Shown here in pieces: positions 33,120 through 44,065 of a stretch of 64,000 bases of DNA. Where the stretch lies: positions 1,624,307 through 1,688,306 of the forward strand of contig CACRSC010000010.1 of assembly GCA_902651635.1 (NCBI GenBank). The letters are read 5' to 3'. Each line of letters starts with the position of its first letter. Position 1 is the first letter of the stretch. The position numbers and the translations under genes are program-made. Below the pieces are notes generated by a model, which made no database searches, was not told the origin of the DNA, and was given only the letters and a program-made list of their open reading frames with translations. The DNA is from Mastigamoeba balamuthi. Its lineage: Eukaryota > Evosea > Mastigamoebida > Mastigamoebidae.

Positions 33120-36100
33120 ATGCGTGTATCTTCTCCCGAGGTATCGTGTCGGGCGCCAAAACGGGCTCTGGGGGCGTCTCTCGTGTCGTATGCAATCGCC
33201 TGCAGTGCGTGCCCGCCCCTCAGGTCCCCCCCCACTCACCCGCCGCCCTCCCTCCCCGGCAGAAGAAGCGCCAGCGGCTGCTGTCGTTCTGGATGGACGG
33301 CCCGCAGGCGGCGTCCCAGAAGCCCGCCACCTCCTCGCCCGCCCGCACGCCGCGCCCCACGCCGCCGCCCTCCCCGCTGCCGCGCGCCGCGCCGGCGACG
33401 CCCACGGGCGCGCAGCGGCGCCGCATCGAGGTGATCGAGGCGAAGCGGGCGCAGGCGCAGGCCGTGCGGGCGCAGAAGGACACGCTCTCGCGCAACCTCG
33501 ACGCGCTCAACGCCCTCCTCAACGGGGGGTCCGCGCCGGCGCCCGCGCCGCAGCTGTTCGGGCTCGACACGCCCGTGGCCAGGAGGCAGCCGCAGCTCGC
33601 GGGCGGCGCCGCGGGGCGCTGGTCGTTTGGCGAGGGGCAGGCGACCTGCGACAGCGACGGCGCGGCCGCCCAGAGCGCGGGACCGGCAGCGCCAGCTGCT
33701 CGCGGCGATGGCGCTGCTGGGAGTGCTCTGCTTGGGGGCGCCCTGAGGGAGGGCNGCTCGCGGGCGGCGCCGCGGGGCGCTGGTCGTTTGGCGAGGGGCA
33801 GGCGACCTGCGACGGCGACGGCGCGGCCGCCCAGAGCGCGGGACCGGCAGCGCCAGCTGCTCGCGGCGATGGCGCTGCTGGGAGTGCTCTGCTTGGGGGC
33901 GCCCTGAGGGAGGGCTGCCTGGCGGGCTGCGAGCCTGCTGCCGTCGGCTGCGTGGCGCTGCCAGTGTCTGCAGCGCCTGCGCAGCGCAGCGGAGAGCAGG
34001 AGCAGTGCGGCGCTGTTCCCGGCTGCCCGGCCACTCCCCTTGCTGCTTGCAGGGCCTCGTCTCCTGCTGTGCGGGGCACGCCTGCCCCTGCTGGGCCCAG
34101 GGCGCCCGCAGACCTGGATCCCAGATGCGTGAGGATCGTGGTGAGCTCTGTTGCTCGGGAGGGCGAGGGCATCGCTCGGGTGGTGGGGAAGGACGTCAAG
34201 ACTGGAGACGCTGTGGATGTCGTGCTTACGGGCTGCTGGGCGGACGTCTCGATCGAGCAAGGAGACGTCGCGCAGATCGTCTGCGCGCCGCGCACCAAGG
34301 CGGCCACAGCTGCACTGCGAAAGCCAGTCTCACAGCTCGGCAGCTCGGCAATCGAGGTGTCGCAGAGCGGGGACAACCTCTTCATCTTGAACCCCGACGT
34401 GCTCGTCTCCCCTACGCTGCTCGGCAGTTGCTTCCAGTGCACCAGGAAGACCATTCTTCAGGAGAAGTTCAAGGTTAGCGCCCGCCCGTGTGTGTTTGCG
34501 TGTGCAGCTCTGACCTCTTGTGGGCGTCGCCAAAGGGAGGCGAGACCAACAGGCATGCGCTGATGGGCAACCTCGCGCACGACGTGTTCGAGGACGCGCT
34601 GTCATCGGGCGAGTTCACCAGGCAGAGAATGACCTCGTCCATCCAGCGGGTCATTGCCAAGAGGATCCCGCACCTCTGGTCAGTGGGCGACAGCGACGTC
34701 GGTGCTGCCGTCGCTCTGACACGCATGATCGACCCCGTGCTCAAGTGGTCCTCGGCCTATTTCAAGTCGGGGGTGCGTCCTGTACGCACCGCAAGCACAC
34801 GCGCTGATCGTTTCTCGCTAGGGATCCCCCACGGGATTTGCTGGCGGGGAGAAGAAGCTCGTCTCCATCCAGTCCGTGGTCTCCACGGAGGAAAACGTCT
34901 GGGCGCCGTTGCTTGGACTGAAGGGTACATCGCCGTGCTCTTATGTTCTGTCTGACAACGTGGTAGGGAAGATCGATGCGCTTGTCGATGTTTCTATCGA
35001 GGGCGCGGCACCGCGCCCTCTGGCACTCGAGTTCAAAACCGGCGCTGCGCACTTTTCCCACCAAGCTCAGGTACCACCACCACTTTTTGTGCTGCCTATT
35101 GAGCAACACCCTGCCAGGTATTGCTCTACAACCTGCTGGTGTCGTACCGTTATGGTGGGTACACTCCACCCACCTTTGAATAACCGCCACTCTGTTGCGC
35201 AGGAACGCCGATTGCACCGGGTCTGTTGTACTACAATACGGTCTCGAAGGAGGCAAGGCAAAGCAAGAAGCTTGCTGAAATCACCCCGGTTATGACCGCC
35301 GTGTCCGACTCGGAGAGGAACGACGTAGCTCTCATCATGAGCCAGAGGAACGCAGTCACTCACCGCCTCAAGCCCAAGGCCCCCATTCCCGACCCCTGCG
35401 ATGACTATGACCAGTGCCGCAAGTGCCAGCAGCTGCCCGTGTGTTCCCTCTTCGACTTCATCAGCCCGGCCACAAGGCACCCCGAGCAACAGGCCCTGTT
35501 TCAGACCAAGACAGCCCACCTGCAGCCCCTACACGCCGAGTGGTTCAAGAGGTGGGAGGCAGCCATTTCCGCAGAGGAGGATGCAGCGACTGTCTCGCGC
35601 TCGGAGCTGTGGACTGTGCCGTCTTCCGAGAGAGAGGTTTCTGGAAGGTGTCTCACGGGCCTCGTGCTGGATAAGGTGGAGGTGAACAAGGAGGGCTTCC
35701 TCCATTACTTCTCAACTCAGGGTGAGCGAAGTGGCGCACACACGTTTCTGACAAGCTTGCAGACTACAGTCGCATTCTCGACCAGAGATTCGGAGTTGGT
35801 GACTACGTGGCAATCAGCAACGAGAGCGGCCACCTCGCGATCACTGCCGGTGTGGTGAAGACTACAGGCGAGATCGTGTCAGGGTCGCCCGCATCCAAGA
35901 GGGGCTCGATATCGGTCCAGCTAGAAAGGCCGTTACCGTCGGCCAAGACAATGGAGAGGTGGTTCACCTCGAGCTCGCCGTCTTCGTCGAAGGGCAATGA
36001 TTCTCTATGGCGCATCGATAAGGAGGAACTCACGTCGTCGTTCGCGCTCCAAAGGGTACTCTGCCTCGCCGTCTGTCCCGTCTGTCCTAACAACATCAAC

Positions 36101-37804
36101 TGTCATTCTTCAGCACAACGTTGCTACGGTAGTAATGGACCCGACAAAGGAGAGGCTGCGCAGGCTTGTCGTGGACCTCGAGCCGCCGAAGTTCCAGTCG
36201 GTCGAGGCCTCGCAGGAGGAGTCTCTCTTCAAGGCCCAGTGCGTGCTTCCAGTGACATCCTTGTAACTTACTGCTGTCTGTTGCAAGGTCGTCCCAGACG
36301 TACTCGCAGGGCCGAGGGGCGGCTGTGGACATCAGGAAGCTCAACGACGACCAGAAGACAGTGATCACTCGCGTACTTGAGTCACAGGACTACACCCTGG
36401 TCTTGGGAATGCCCGGAACTGGGAAGTCGACGACCATCTCGCTTCTTGTAATACCCTCTTTATCAATGTCTTGACTCACCACTTGCACAGATCCAAGCAC
36501 TTGTTCTGAACAAGAAGAGCGTGCTCGTCTGCTCACACACGCACAACGCCGTCGACAGCGTTCTGAGAAAGCTGATGACGCTGGGCGTCGATTTCGTCCG
36601 GCTTGCGAGGCCTGACCAGGTCGACCCGTCGCTCGCTCCGTATACAATCGAGGGCAACCCCGGCATCCTCACAGTCGCCGCGCTTGAGAGTGAGCAGCAA
36701 CAATCAACGAGCACCGTCCAATCTGACCTACTCATTTCAGAGCTGCTGGAGTCCCGGAAGGTCATCGGGGCGACGTGCCTGAGCTCCAAGAACCCAGTGC
36801 TCCAGAAGATGCACTTCGACTACTGCATTGTCGACGAGGCGTCCCAGATCCCGCAGCCCATCTGCTTCGGATCGCTGCTACTGGCGGACCGTTTCGTGCT
36901 GGTCGGAGACCACCAGCAGCTGCCGCCGCTCGTGCGCAGCGACGACGCCAAGCGGCTGGGCATGGACGTCAGCCTGTTTCGGGCGCTCTCGGACGCGCAT
37001 CCCGCCGCCGTCGTGGAGCTGCAGCTGCAGTACCGCATGTGCGGCGACATCATGCTGCTCGCCAACGAGCTCGTCTACTCGCACCGCCTGCGGTGCGATC
37101 AGCGAGTGTCGGGGCAGGAGCTCGCCATGTCCCCGGAGCCCCACTCTGCACCGCTGCTGCGAGCGCTCGGATGCCCGTGGCTACTCGAGGCCCTGGACAA
37201 GCGCCGTAAGGTCGTGCTGCTCGACACGGACGGTGTGCCGGGGCTCGAGAACAGGTCTGCTGAGAGCCCTTACAACGACACCGAGGCGATGATCGTGGCG
37301 TGCCTGGTTGCGGGCCTCGCGGAGTGTGGGGTCTTCGGGGAGAGGATCGGGGTCATCACGCCGTACCGCAGGCAGATCAAGGCCCTGCGCGGGTTCGTCG
37401 CGCCGGTGGCGTCCGACACCATGTGCCCCGAGGTGCACACGGTCGACAGGTTCCAGGGCAAGGACCGCGACTGCATCATCGTGTCGCTGGTACGGTCGAA
37501 CGCGGACGGCAACGTCGGGGACCTGCTCAGGGATTGGAGGCGCACAAACGTGGCCTTCACGAGGGCGCGCAGCAAGCTGATCGTGGTCGGGTCGGCACGC
37601 ACGCTGTGCGCGGACCAGATGCTGCAGAAGTTCGTGCAGATGTCCCAGTCGAGGATGTGGGTGAGTGTCACCTTGTTGACTTTGCTGTTGTTGTATGGTG
37701 CTCACTGTGTGCCTGTGCCGCAGGTGGTGCGCTTGCCTCCTGGCGCACAAGCTGTCTACGAGAGCCTGCTCGAGAGGCTACAGCACAGGCCGAGACCGTG
37801 CTGA
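33120..37804 (+). CDS. DNA2: DNA2-like nuclease-helicase
   Basis: Okazaki-fragment and end-resection enzyme. Exons: 33120-33140, probably 33206-33223, 33263-34473, 34536-34772, 34822-34924, 34967-35070, 35118-35154, 35203-35721, 35763-36055, 36114-36238, 36288-36447, 36491-36689, 36741-37660 and 37724-37804. The PD-(D/E)xK nuclease has KIDALVDVS then LEFKTG; Fe-S cysteines are in GSCFQC and CRKCQQLPVC. The SF1B helicase has GMPGTGKST, DEASQIPQP, GDHQQLPPL, QYRM, TVDRFQGKDRD and NVAFTRARSK. An N-terminal KKRQRLLSFW resembles a PCNA-binding box. The reading frame is broken in exon 33263-34473 only by a 161-nt duplicated segment containing an N. Without it the exon is 1050 nt and the whole frame has about 1288 codons. 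The short second exon is uncertain; exon 1 could splice straight to 33263. Confidence 0.9.
33595..33915. repeat. 160-bp direct duplication around an N
   Basis: 33595-33754 and 33756-33915 are the same 160 bases but for one A/G difference, and an undetermined base sits at 33755 between them. The shift of 161 breaks the DNA2 frame. This is the expected footprint of two contig ends that overlap but were joined with a placeholder N. Confidence 0.85.
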
Positions 37805-38085
37805 TTGCTCCCTTTCGGGCACAGTACGAACAATAATAGTATTGTGGCATCACTACTCTAACCTACCTGTTTTTCTTCTTGGGGTAAGAATCCATTTTCT
37901 TTGCACGATAAAAGATGGATAATCAAACACCACTTCAAGTATACCCAATGAGCTGAAAGTAACAATGTTTGTCATAGCGCGAGACGATTGTACAGTGTGT
38001 CAGCGGGATAAATCAAACGCAATTTGATGCCATCGACCGGTCGGTATCAAACGGAAGATATTTCGGGAGAGAATCTCAGAACTAA

Positions 38086-38862
38086 ATGCAGGAGCAGCGG
38101 GCGGCGTGGAAGGACCGCCTCCCCAGCGAGTGGCGGCGCCGGGCCGACGAGAACCGCGAGTTCGTGGAGCGCCGCGCGCGGCGCGAGGAGCGGGCGCGAT
38201 GGCTGGTGGAGCAGCTCGACGTGATCGTGGGCCGGGCGCCCGGCACGCCCGACAGCCCCAAGGAGATACGCCAGTCCATCGCCAACCTCGAGGCCGAGGA
38301 CGAGCTCGAGCAGCAGCTCGCCACGCGCTCGGACGTGGTCCAGCAGCTCGCATGTGAGCCCGCCCCCCAACCGCGTGTGCTTGGGGACGAGGTTCCGAAC
38401 GGATTCGTGGGAAAACAGAAACAAACATGCAGTTTGTTTGCGGGGGTGGTTCTTTTTTCGATTGTAAACTGGGATTCTTCTGGATTTGAACGATGCGAGA
38501 TCTTGTCCCCTTTTTGTTGGATTCCATGGTGTACTTCCTTTTGATTCCCGATTGACCCCCCGTGTGTCCCCTGCAGCTCTGAACACGAAGCAGACCCTGC
38601 TGATGCGCACGCCACCCCGCCCCGACCAGAGGCCCAAGCCCGAGGCGCGTCCGTGCCCGTCCGCGGGCTGCGTGGCCTTTGCCTCTGTCTCACGCCCGTT
38701 GCTGCTGTCCAGGGGTACGTGGAGCCCTGGAAGAGGCTCTCGGCCACCGCCAAGCCCGGCCGCGCCACTTCCGGTGGGGCGCGGAGAGCGCTTGAGTATG
38801 GCAGCACCTCCAACGGCCACCTGACTGTGCGAGCCTGCTCCTTTGCGCTTTTGTTCTTCTGA
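38086..38862 (+). CDS. Small coiled-coil protein, unrecognised
   Basis: An ATG at 38086 opens a strongly charged helical stretch (RRARREERARWLVEQLDVIV) of 89 residues ending at a GT donor. A 223-nt intron (38354-38576), long for this genome, leads to a second exon beginning SLNTKQTLLMRTPPRPDQ. The frame then runs to a stop at 38824. Alternatively, a GC-AG intron (about 38645-38712) would join to GYVEPWKRLSATAKP and a stop at 38862, which reads more like protein. No family is recognised. The 3' boundary is open. Confidence 0.5.
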
Positions 38863-39416
38863 GCTGTGCACTTTGTTCCTTACGCTTTTGCTTTGTTCTT
38901 TGTTCTTTTTCTTCTCGGTTTGTTCTGTTGTAGAGCCTTTTCGATTATTTTTATGCCTTTTCCCTGCGACGGACGCGGTGAAAAAGCAAGCAGCCTTATT
39001 ATCGTGGGCGTTCTTCTACGTGCTTGCAGGGCTTTGGGAGCTGCACGGCGAGATTCGACAACAACGCGAAGACTTTTTGAGGCCCCGGCCACGCAGGTGA
39101 GCGGATGACCGCGAGTGCGCTTGGCAGGGCACACAAGCACTTCACTCACCGCAAAGGAGCATGCCCAAGACTGCATGCACTGTTGATTTCCACGTGTGTT
39201 GTGCCTACGCTGAGGGGGAGAGAGAGAGAGAGAGAAGCATAGGAAGGAGTAGGGGGATGAACTTTGAAGCACACGTGTTGTTGGGAAAAACACAGGAATG
39301 TTGTGTGCTGTATGGTTGGTTGTGGTGTTGTGTGCTGTGTGCTGTGTGTTTTGCAGTCGTTCCAAGGACAGCGGGAGGGTGTCTGAATCGGCGCAAGCAA
39401 TCAGGGACGCCCGGCT
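38863..39416. other. Spacer with pyrimidine tracts and a GA microsatellite
   Basis: T-rich sequence at 38865-38960, a (GA)n run at about 39219-39236, and TGTGTTGTGTGCTGTG-like repeats at 39310-39350. No supported gene. It separates two convergent genes. Confidence 0.5.
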
Positions 39417-40340
39417 TCATCGAACGAGAAGCAGAGCTGGCAGACTGCGCGGGCGGCTGGGAATTAGATGCTTTTCCAGAGGGACGGCGATTGAGAGGGT
39501 GTCCGTACCTGAGGGCACCATCGCGGGGTCGTTCTGCGGGTCGCACACCCCCATCACAGCAGCCCAGCCGGAGGGCCCACACCCTGAAGCGTCCACCTCG
39601 TACTGGAACGCCCAGCACACCGCGTCGGCTTGCGATGTGAGCACACAGCCGCCCGTCGATGGGGAGCTCTCGGGCAGTACGGCTTTGATACTCTCGGCGT
39701 GAACGCTGCCGGGCTCGGCATCGCTCGTCGTCCCACCGGCATCACCGCCCGGCTTCGGGAGGCCCGCCGGTGCGCTGGAGGCGGGATCCGGCTGGACGAC
39801 GGCCGCTGCCACCGCCGGAGCAGTGGCCGGCAGTGTCGGGGCGGTCAACGCCGGCGGCGGGACGCTCACAGTAGTACTGTCGCTCTCAGGAGGCAGTACC
39901 GAATCCGGGCTTTCTGTCTGCTGCTGGCCCTGCGGGCCCACAGGCGACTGCAGCCCGTCGAACAGCGTGCTCGTGCCCCCGTCCTGCTCCGTGCGGCCGA
40001 GCAGCCACGACTTGACGTCGTTCAGGATGGGCATGTCGGTCAGGTCGCGCTTGCTGGCGTTCTTGAGCCTGAGCCTGCGCGTCAGGAGCTTCCAGAAGCC
40101 CGACTCGCGCCCGCCTGCCAGGCTGGGGGCGTTCCTGGCCACCAGCACGACGTACGGGCCGACGGGAGCGCGCAGGATGGCGCCGCTGGCCTCGAGGCGG
40201 CGCAGGGACTTGGCCGAGTAGATGACCCCGTTCTCGAGGGCCCGTGCAGCGCGCTCGGGTGTGGGGTCGTTGGCCCTGCGCTCCCAGCGCTTGAACACGT
40301 AGTACTCGCGGCCGTTGCGGTTGCACATCAGGAGTTTCAT
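39417..40340 (-). CDS. Unrecognised protein with basic N-terminal domain and Pro/Ala/Thr-rich tail
   Basis: An ATG at 40340 opens 307 residues. Residues 1-105 look folded and basic (REYYVFKRWERRAND, VIYSAKSLRRLEASG, RESGFWKLLTRRLRLK). Residues about 120-225 are low-complexity Pro/Ala/Thr/Ser. Then comes a Cys/Trp-containing stretch (DAVCWAFQYEVDASGCGP). The extreme C-terminus after position about 275 may be read-through of a GT-AG intron beginning near 39510, so the true end is uncertain. No family is recognised. It is divergently placed to nothing nearby; its 5' neighbour TAF11 ends 250 bp upstream on the same strand. Confidence 0.5.
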   Translation of the reverse strand: MKLLMCNRNGREYYVFKRWERRANDPTPERAARALENGVIYSAKSLRRLEASGAILRAPVGPYVVLVARNAPSLAGGRESGFWKLLTRRLRLKNASKRDLTDMPILNDVKSWLLGRTEQDGGTSTLFDGLQSPVGPQGQQQTESPDSVLPPESDSTTVSVPPPALTAPTLPATAPAVAAAVVQPDPASSAPAGLPKPGGDAGGTTSDAEPGSVHAESIKAVLPESSPSTGGCVLTSQADAVCWAFQYEVDASGCGPSGWAAVMGVCDPQNDPAMVPSGTDTLSIAVPLEKHLIPSRPRSLPALLLVR

Positions 40341-40596
40341 TTGCCTGTGGTGGCGGTGGGTGGTGGTGGCTGCTTTGGAGAAGCCCCGATGGGGTGTAGC
40401 GAGGGAAGGGAGCAGCGGAGGACGGTGTGTGTTCTTTGGGTTTCTTGTAGGAAAAAAGACACAACAGACACCGCCAGGGTTCCCTTTTTTACCCCCCAGG
40501 GAACAGAATCAGCTACGTCAACAGTCCGTATTTCCTAGCACAGTTGTCGTGTCGCGCTCCGTATGACGTGGGGGGAAGGGGGAGAGGCATTGCAGC

Positions 40597-41377
40597 TCAG
40601 GTGCGGTTGGGACGCCGGAAGAGCCGCTGGGAGGCGGCCGCGGGCACCTTGCCCCGCTGCCTCAGCACCCTGTACGCCTCCATGACATGGTCCGGCGTCA
40701 GCGGCAGCAGCACGTTGTCCTTTGCCGACTCCCCTCTGGCCTCGGCAATGGCCCTCGCTGCCCACACACGCAACATAGCAGTCCACGCAGCAAACACAAG
40801 CACACAAGCAAAAAAGGTGAGCAGGGAGACAAGGGCAATGCCACTGGGACTCAAAAGGCCGCGCACCCTCCTCGATGAGCTCGCCCACAAAGACCTTGGC
40901 CACGCCAGCCATCAGCTTCGCCACGGCGTTCTTGGGCTTTGTCCCCGTCACCGCGCACATCAGCTGGCGGGAGCCACATCGCCCAGCGCACCAGCGCAGA
41001 GGGGGGGGGGGAGGAGAGAGAGGGGCAGACGTGTGGGCGCAGAGTGAGGAGCCGCTGGGGCCGAGCACGCGGCAGTCACACACACACACACACACAGCAC
41101 ACCTTGGCGACAGTGGCCGCGGGGAACTTGGCGCTGCGCGACTTGGAGTACCTGTCGAGCTGCTCGGGGCTGAACTGCGCCTTGAGCGCGCTGCGTGGGG
41201 GCGCCGGGGCGTCAGGACACGCAGCGGAGGGGGAGCTGCAGGGGGAGAAGGAAGGAGGCAGGGCGGCGAGGTGGAGACGGACGTGATCTGCTCCTGCTCG
41301 ACGTCCGAGTCGACGTCTTCCACGAACTCGTCCTCGTCGTCGGCCTCCTCCTCGCGCCTGGGGCTCGTCGACTCCAT
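40597..41377 (-). CDS. TAF11: TAF11, TFIID histone-fold subunit
   Basis: Exons 41283-41377, 41103-41190, 40867-40963 and 40597-40757 give 146 codons plus stop. After an acidic N-terminus (EDEFVEDVDSDVEQEQIT), the TAFII28-like histone fold reads FSPEQLDRYSKSRSAKFP, LMCAVTGTKPKNAVAKLMAG, VAKVFVGELIEEARAIAE, LPLTPDHVMEAYRVLRQRG. It ends RLFRRPN, as in other TAF11 proteins. TAF11 pairs with TAF13 in TFIID to support TBP loading. The protein is shorter than the human one (211), mostly in the acidic leader. Introns are 92-139 nt, longer than elsewhere here; one contains a (CA)n/(TG)n run (about 41078-41100). Confidence 0.9.
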
Positions 41378-41598
41378 TTCCGCGCCGCCGCCGCCGCGCG
41401 AGGACAAATTTGGGGTGGCGGGTTATGCGGGACAAATCTCTAGATTCTGCGTGACGTGAGGTGGGCTCTGCGTCACAACCCTACCACACTATGTTTGTCA
41501 TCAAAGGAAGGGGAGCCAAGATCTTATGTGATCAGTTGGGGTCATCGGAGCTCCCCTCTGCCCAGTGGGAGGACTGTGAGGAGCACTCAAGGAGTGCG

Positions 41599-42633
41599 CT
41601 AGCACTGTGGCTGGTGGGTGGAAGCGCAGTGCTCAATGGCCGACCACAGCAGCCCCCAGCCGCCTGCTGCAGAGTCCCAGCCACTGACGACGAACACCCT
41701 GTCCGCAGACGCGCTGGGAATGTGCTGCCTCAGCTGCGCCACGAGCGTCTCCCACAGCCTCGCGTGCGTCGCCCGCACCTGAGCCCCCGGGCCCGAGCTC
41801 GCGTTGTCGTTCCCCGCGGCCCTGCGGGCGTCGGCTGCGGCGTCGAGCTTGCTGCGCACGAGGAACCACGGGATGTGCGCGTCCTCGAGCAGGCGCACGA
41901 TCTCGACCTCGTCCTGGCCCAGCCCAGCCCCCGTGACGACCACAACGACGTCCGCCCAGCGCAGGCCCATGCGGTTCACGTACGTCTCGCGGGGCACGTG
42001 CGACGAGATCCCGGGGAGGTCGTACAGGACAACCGCCCCGTGCGGGTACGCAGCCGGCTCGGCGGTGCACTCGACGCTGTCGGTCGCAGCGGCCCCGAGG
42101 TCTCCGTCGCGCAGCCCGCGGACGCTGTTGATGAGCGTTGACTTGCCGACGCCCCTGGGGCCGCAGAGGAACACCCCGAAGCGGCCAGGCACCAGCCACT
42201 GCGGGCGAGCTGCTGCACCCTCGCGAGCCGCGCCTGCGGCAATGGGGTTCGCTGCCGCCTCGCGCACCAGCTCCTCCGCCCGCTCCCTGGCACGGAGAAG
42301 CTCTGCTGCTGCCGCCTCTGCTTGCGCCCTCTGCTCGGCCTCAAGTGCTGCGGCCCTCGCTGCCTCTTCCTCGGCGAGCTGCCTGGCGGCGGCCTGCTGG
42401 GCCGCACGTTGCCTCGCCTGCTCTGCTGCGCGTTCGGCCTCGGCCTGGCGGGCCTGTTCGGCGGCCTGAGCGGCTTCAGCCTGGCGAGCTATCTCTGCCT
42501 TGCGAGCTGCCTCAACGGCCTCGCACTTCCTGCGGGCGTCGGCCTCGGCTTCCTCGCGTCTGTCGCGTGCAATCTCGTGTGCAGCGGCACCAGCGCCGCC
42601 AATTATCAGGGGAACGATGATTGCTTGCCCCAT
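41599..42633 (-). CDS. IRG-like P-loop GTPase with N-terminal coiled coil, gene A
   Basis: Single exon, 344 residues. The start is the ATG reading MGQAIIVPL, since no other ATG lies upstream in frame. A small hydrophobic N-terminus (residues 4-19) precedes an Ala/Glu/Arg coiled coil (about 20-125), a REAAANP hinge, and a GTPase domain. The domain has Walker A GPRGVGKS (158-165), a switch region with Thr in CTAEP, G3 as DLPG (205-208), and G4-like FLVRSKLD (257-264). The VRSKLD form is like the RTKVD of immunity-related GTPases. It may bind membranes through the N-terminus, as IRG and GBP-type proteins do. Its partner gene B lies head-to-head. Confidence 0.8.
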   Translation of the reverse strand: MGQAIIVPLIIGGAGAAAHEIARDRREEAEADARRKCEAVEAARKAEIARQAEAAQAAEQARQAEAERAAEQARQRAAQQAAARQLAEEEAARAAALEAEQRAQAEAAAAELLRARERAEELVREAAANPIAAGAAREGAAARPQWLVPGRFGVFLCGPRGVGKSTLINSVRGLRDGDLGAAATDSVECTAEPAAYPHGAVVLYDLPGISSHVPRETYVNRMGLRWADVVVVVTGAGLGQDEVEIVRLLEDAHIPWFLVRSKLDAAADARRAAGNDNASSGPGAQVRATHARLWETLVAQLRQHIPSASADRVFVVSGWDSAAGGWGLLWSAIEHCASTHQPQC

Positions 42634-42872
42634 GAGTGAGCTGATGTCCGCGTGCCTCTCGCCGTCTGTATACTCTGGCAGCAGGTTGGCACCGTTTATA
42701 CGCAAACCTGCGGCTTTACACGTCACAGAAGGTGTTGACGTGTAAATTGCGGCCAAAACCGCCGACGTTTGATTCTACCCTAGATCAAACAACAGCTCCG
42801 GAACCATCCGTCGTGAACCGGCATCTCTAGGACACTCGGCTGTTCTCCTTCACGCTCTTCATCTCGAAACAA
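42634..42872. promoter_or_regulatory. Shared upstream region of the two IRG-like genes
   Basis: Only about 240 bp lie between the divergent coding starts, so the two paralogs must share or overlap promoters. A TTTACACGTCACAGAAG and a GACGTGTAAATT stretch at 42714-42745 form an imperfect inverted repeat (TTTACACGTC / GACGTGTAAA), a good candidate for a shared site. Confidence 0.55.
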
Positions 42873-44065
42873 AGTGAGGTCTCCTCCTGGTCCCCTCTCT
42901 GATGACGACTGACGTGCCCCCGGCCCTGCGTTCTGTGCAGTGGGTGCCGTCATCGGCGTACTAGCAGAGTGGGCGCTGCCTATCAGCTTTCTGGCATCCA
43001 TACTCTCGCGGCCTGACCACGCGCCGCGCACCGAGGAGGAGCGCCGCGTCAAGGAGGAGTTCGACCGGCGCGTTCGCGAGGACGTGGAGCGCCTGACCTC
43101 GCAGCAGCGCGCTGCACGGGAGCAGGCGGAGGCGAGGCAGCGCGAGGCCGAGGCCGCCGAGGCTGAGGCGCAGCGCATGCGCGAGAGGTCCGACGCCGAG
43201 GCCCAGAGCGCGAGGCAGAGGGCCGAGGCTGCGGCCGCCGAGGCTCGCAGGGCCCAGGAGGAGCTGAGGCGCGCGCAGGAGCGCACCGACGAACTGGTCC
43301 GCGAGGCGGCGGCCAACCCCATGTCGTCGGGCGACCCGCTGCAGTTCCCGAGGCCGCAGTGGCTGGCCGACTGCGGGGCGGGCCGCGTGAACATTGCCTT
43401 CTGCGGGCAGCGCGGCACTGGCAAGTCGACCCTCATCAACACCGCCCGCGGGCTCGTCGACTCGGACGACGGCGCGGCGCCGACGGACAGCGCGGCGTGC
43501 ACGGGCGTCAGGACGGCGCCCCAGGTGCCCTACCGCGACTCGCGGTACCCGGCGGTGCTGTGGGACCTCGCGGGCATCGACGCGGCCTTCCCGCGCCAGA
43601 CGTATATCCGCGACATGGGGCTCCGCTGGATGCACGTTGTCGTCGTCGTCACCGGCCTCGGCCTCTCGCAGGACGACGTGGAGCTCATCAAGCAGCTCCG
43701 CATCTGCAGGGGTGCTCTGGACCGCGCCATCATGACAAGAGGAGAGTGCTCACACGCTCGCTGCAGTGCCGTGGTTCCTCGTGCGCAGCAAGCTCGACTC
43801 CGAGGTCGAGGCTGAGAGGAGGCGCTCGCGCGGGCGCGGCGCAGCAGAGGGGATCGACCTGGCGACTTACAGGAGGCTGCAGGACACGCTGGTCGGGCAG
43901 CTGAAGGCGCAGCTGCCCGACTCGCAGGCCGAGCGCGTGTTCGTCGTCTCGGGGTGGAACACCGGGCTGGGCGGCTGGGACGCCCTGTGGCAGGCGATCC
44001 TTCGCGATCTCAGGAGCCAGATCGAGCGCGCCCAGGCGGAAGCCTCGCACGAGACGTCCCCGTAA
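42873..44065 (+). CDS. IRG-like P-loop GTPase with N-terminal coiled coil, gene B
   Basis: No ATG opens the frame beginning GAVIGVLAEWALP. If the intron 42874-42940 (GTGAGG...GTGCAG) is removed, the A at 42873 joins TG at 42941-42942 to make an ATG giving MGAVIG. This parallels gene A's MGQAII. A second intron is 43712-43766. The total is 356 residues plus stop. A hydrophobic start, a long Glu/Arg/Ala coiled coil (RVKEEFDRRVREDVERL), the REAAANP hinge, Walker A GQRGTGKST, G3 as DLAGID and G4-like WFLVRSKLD follow the same plan as gene A. Identity to gene A is moderate, so the pair is old. Confidence 0.8.
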
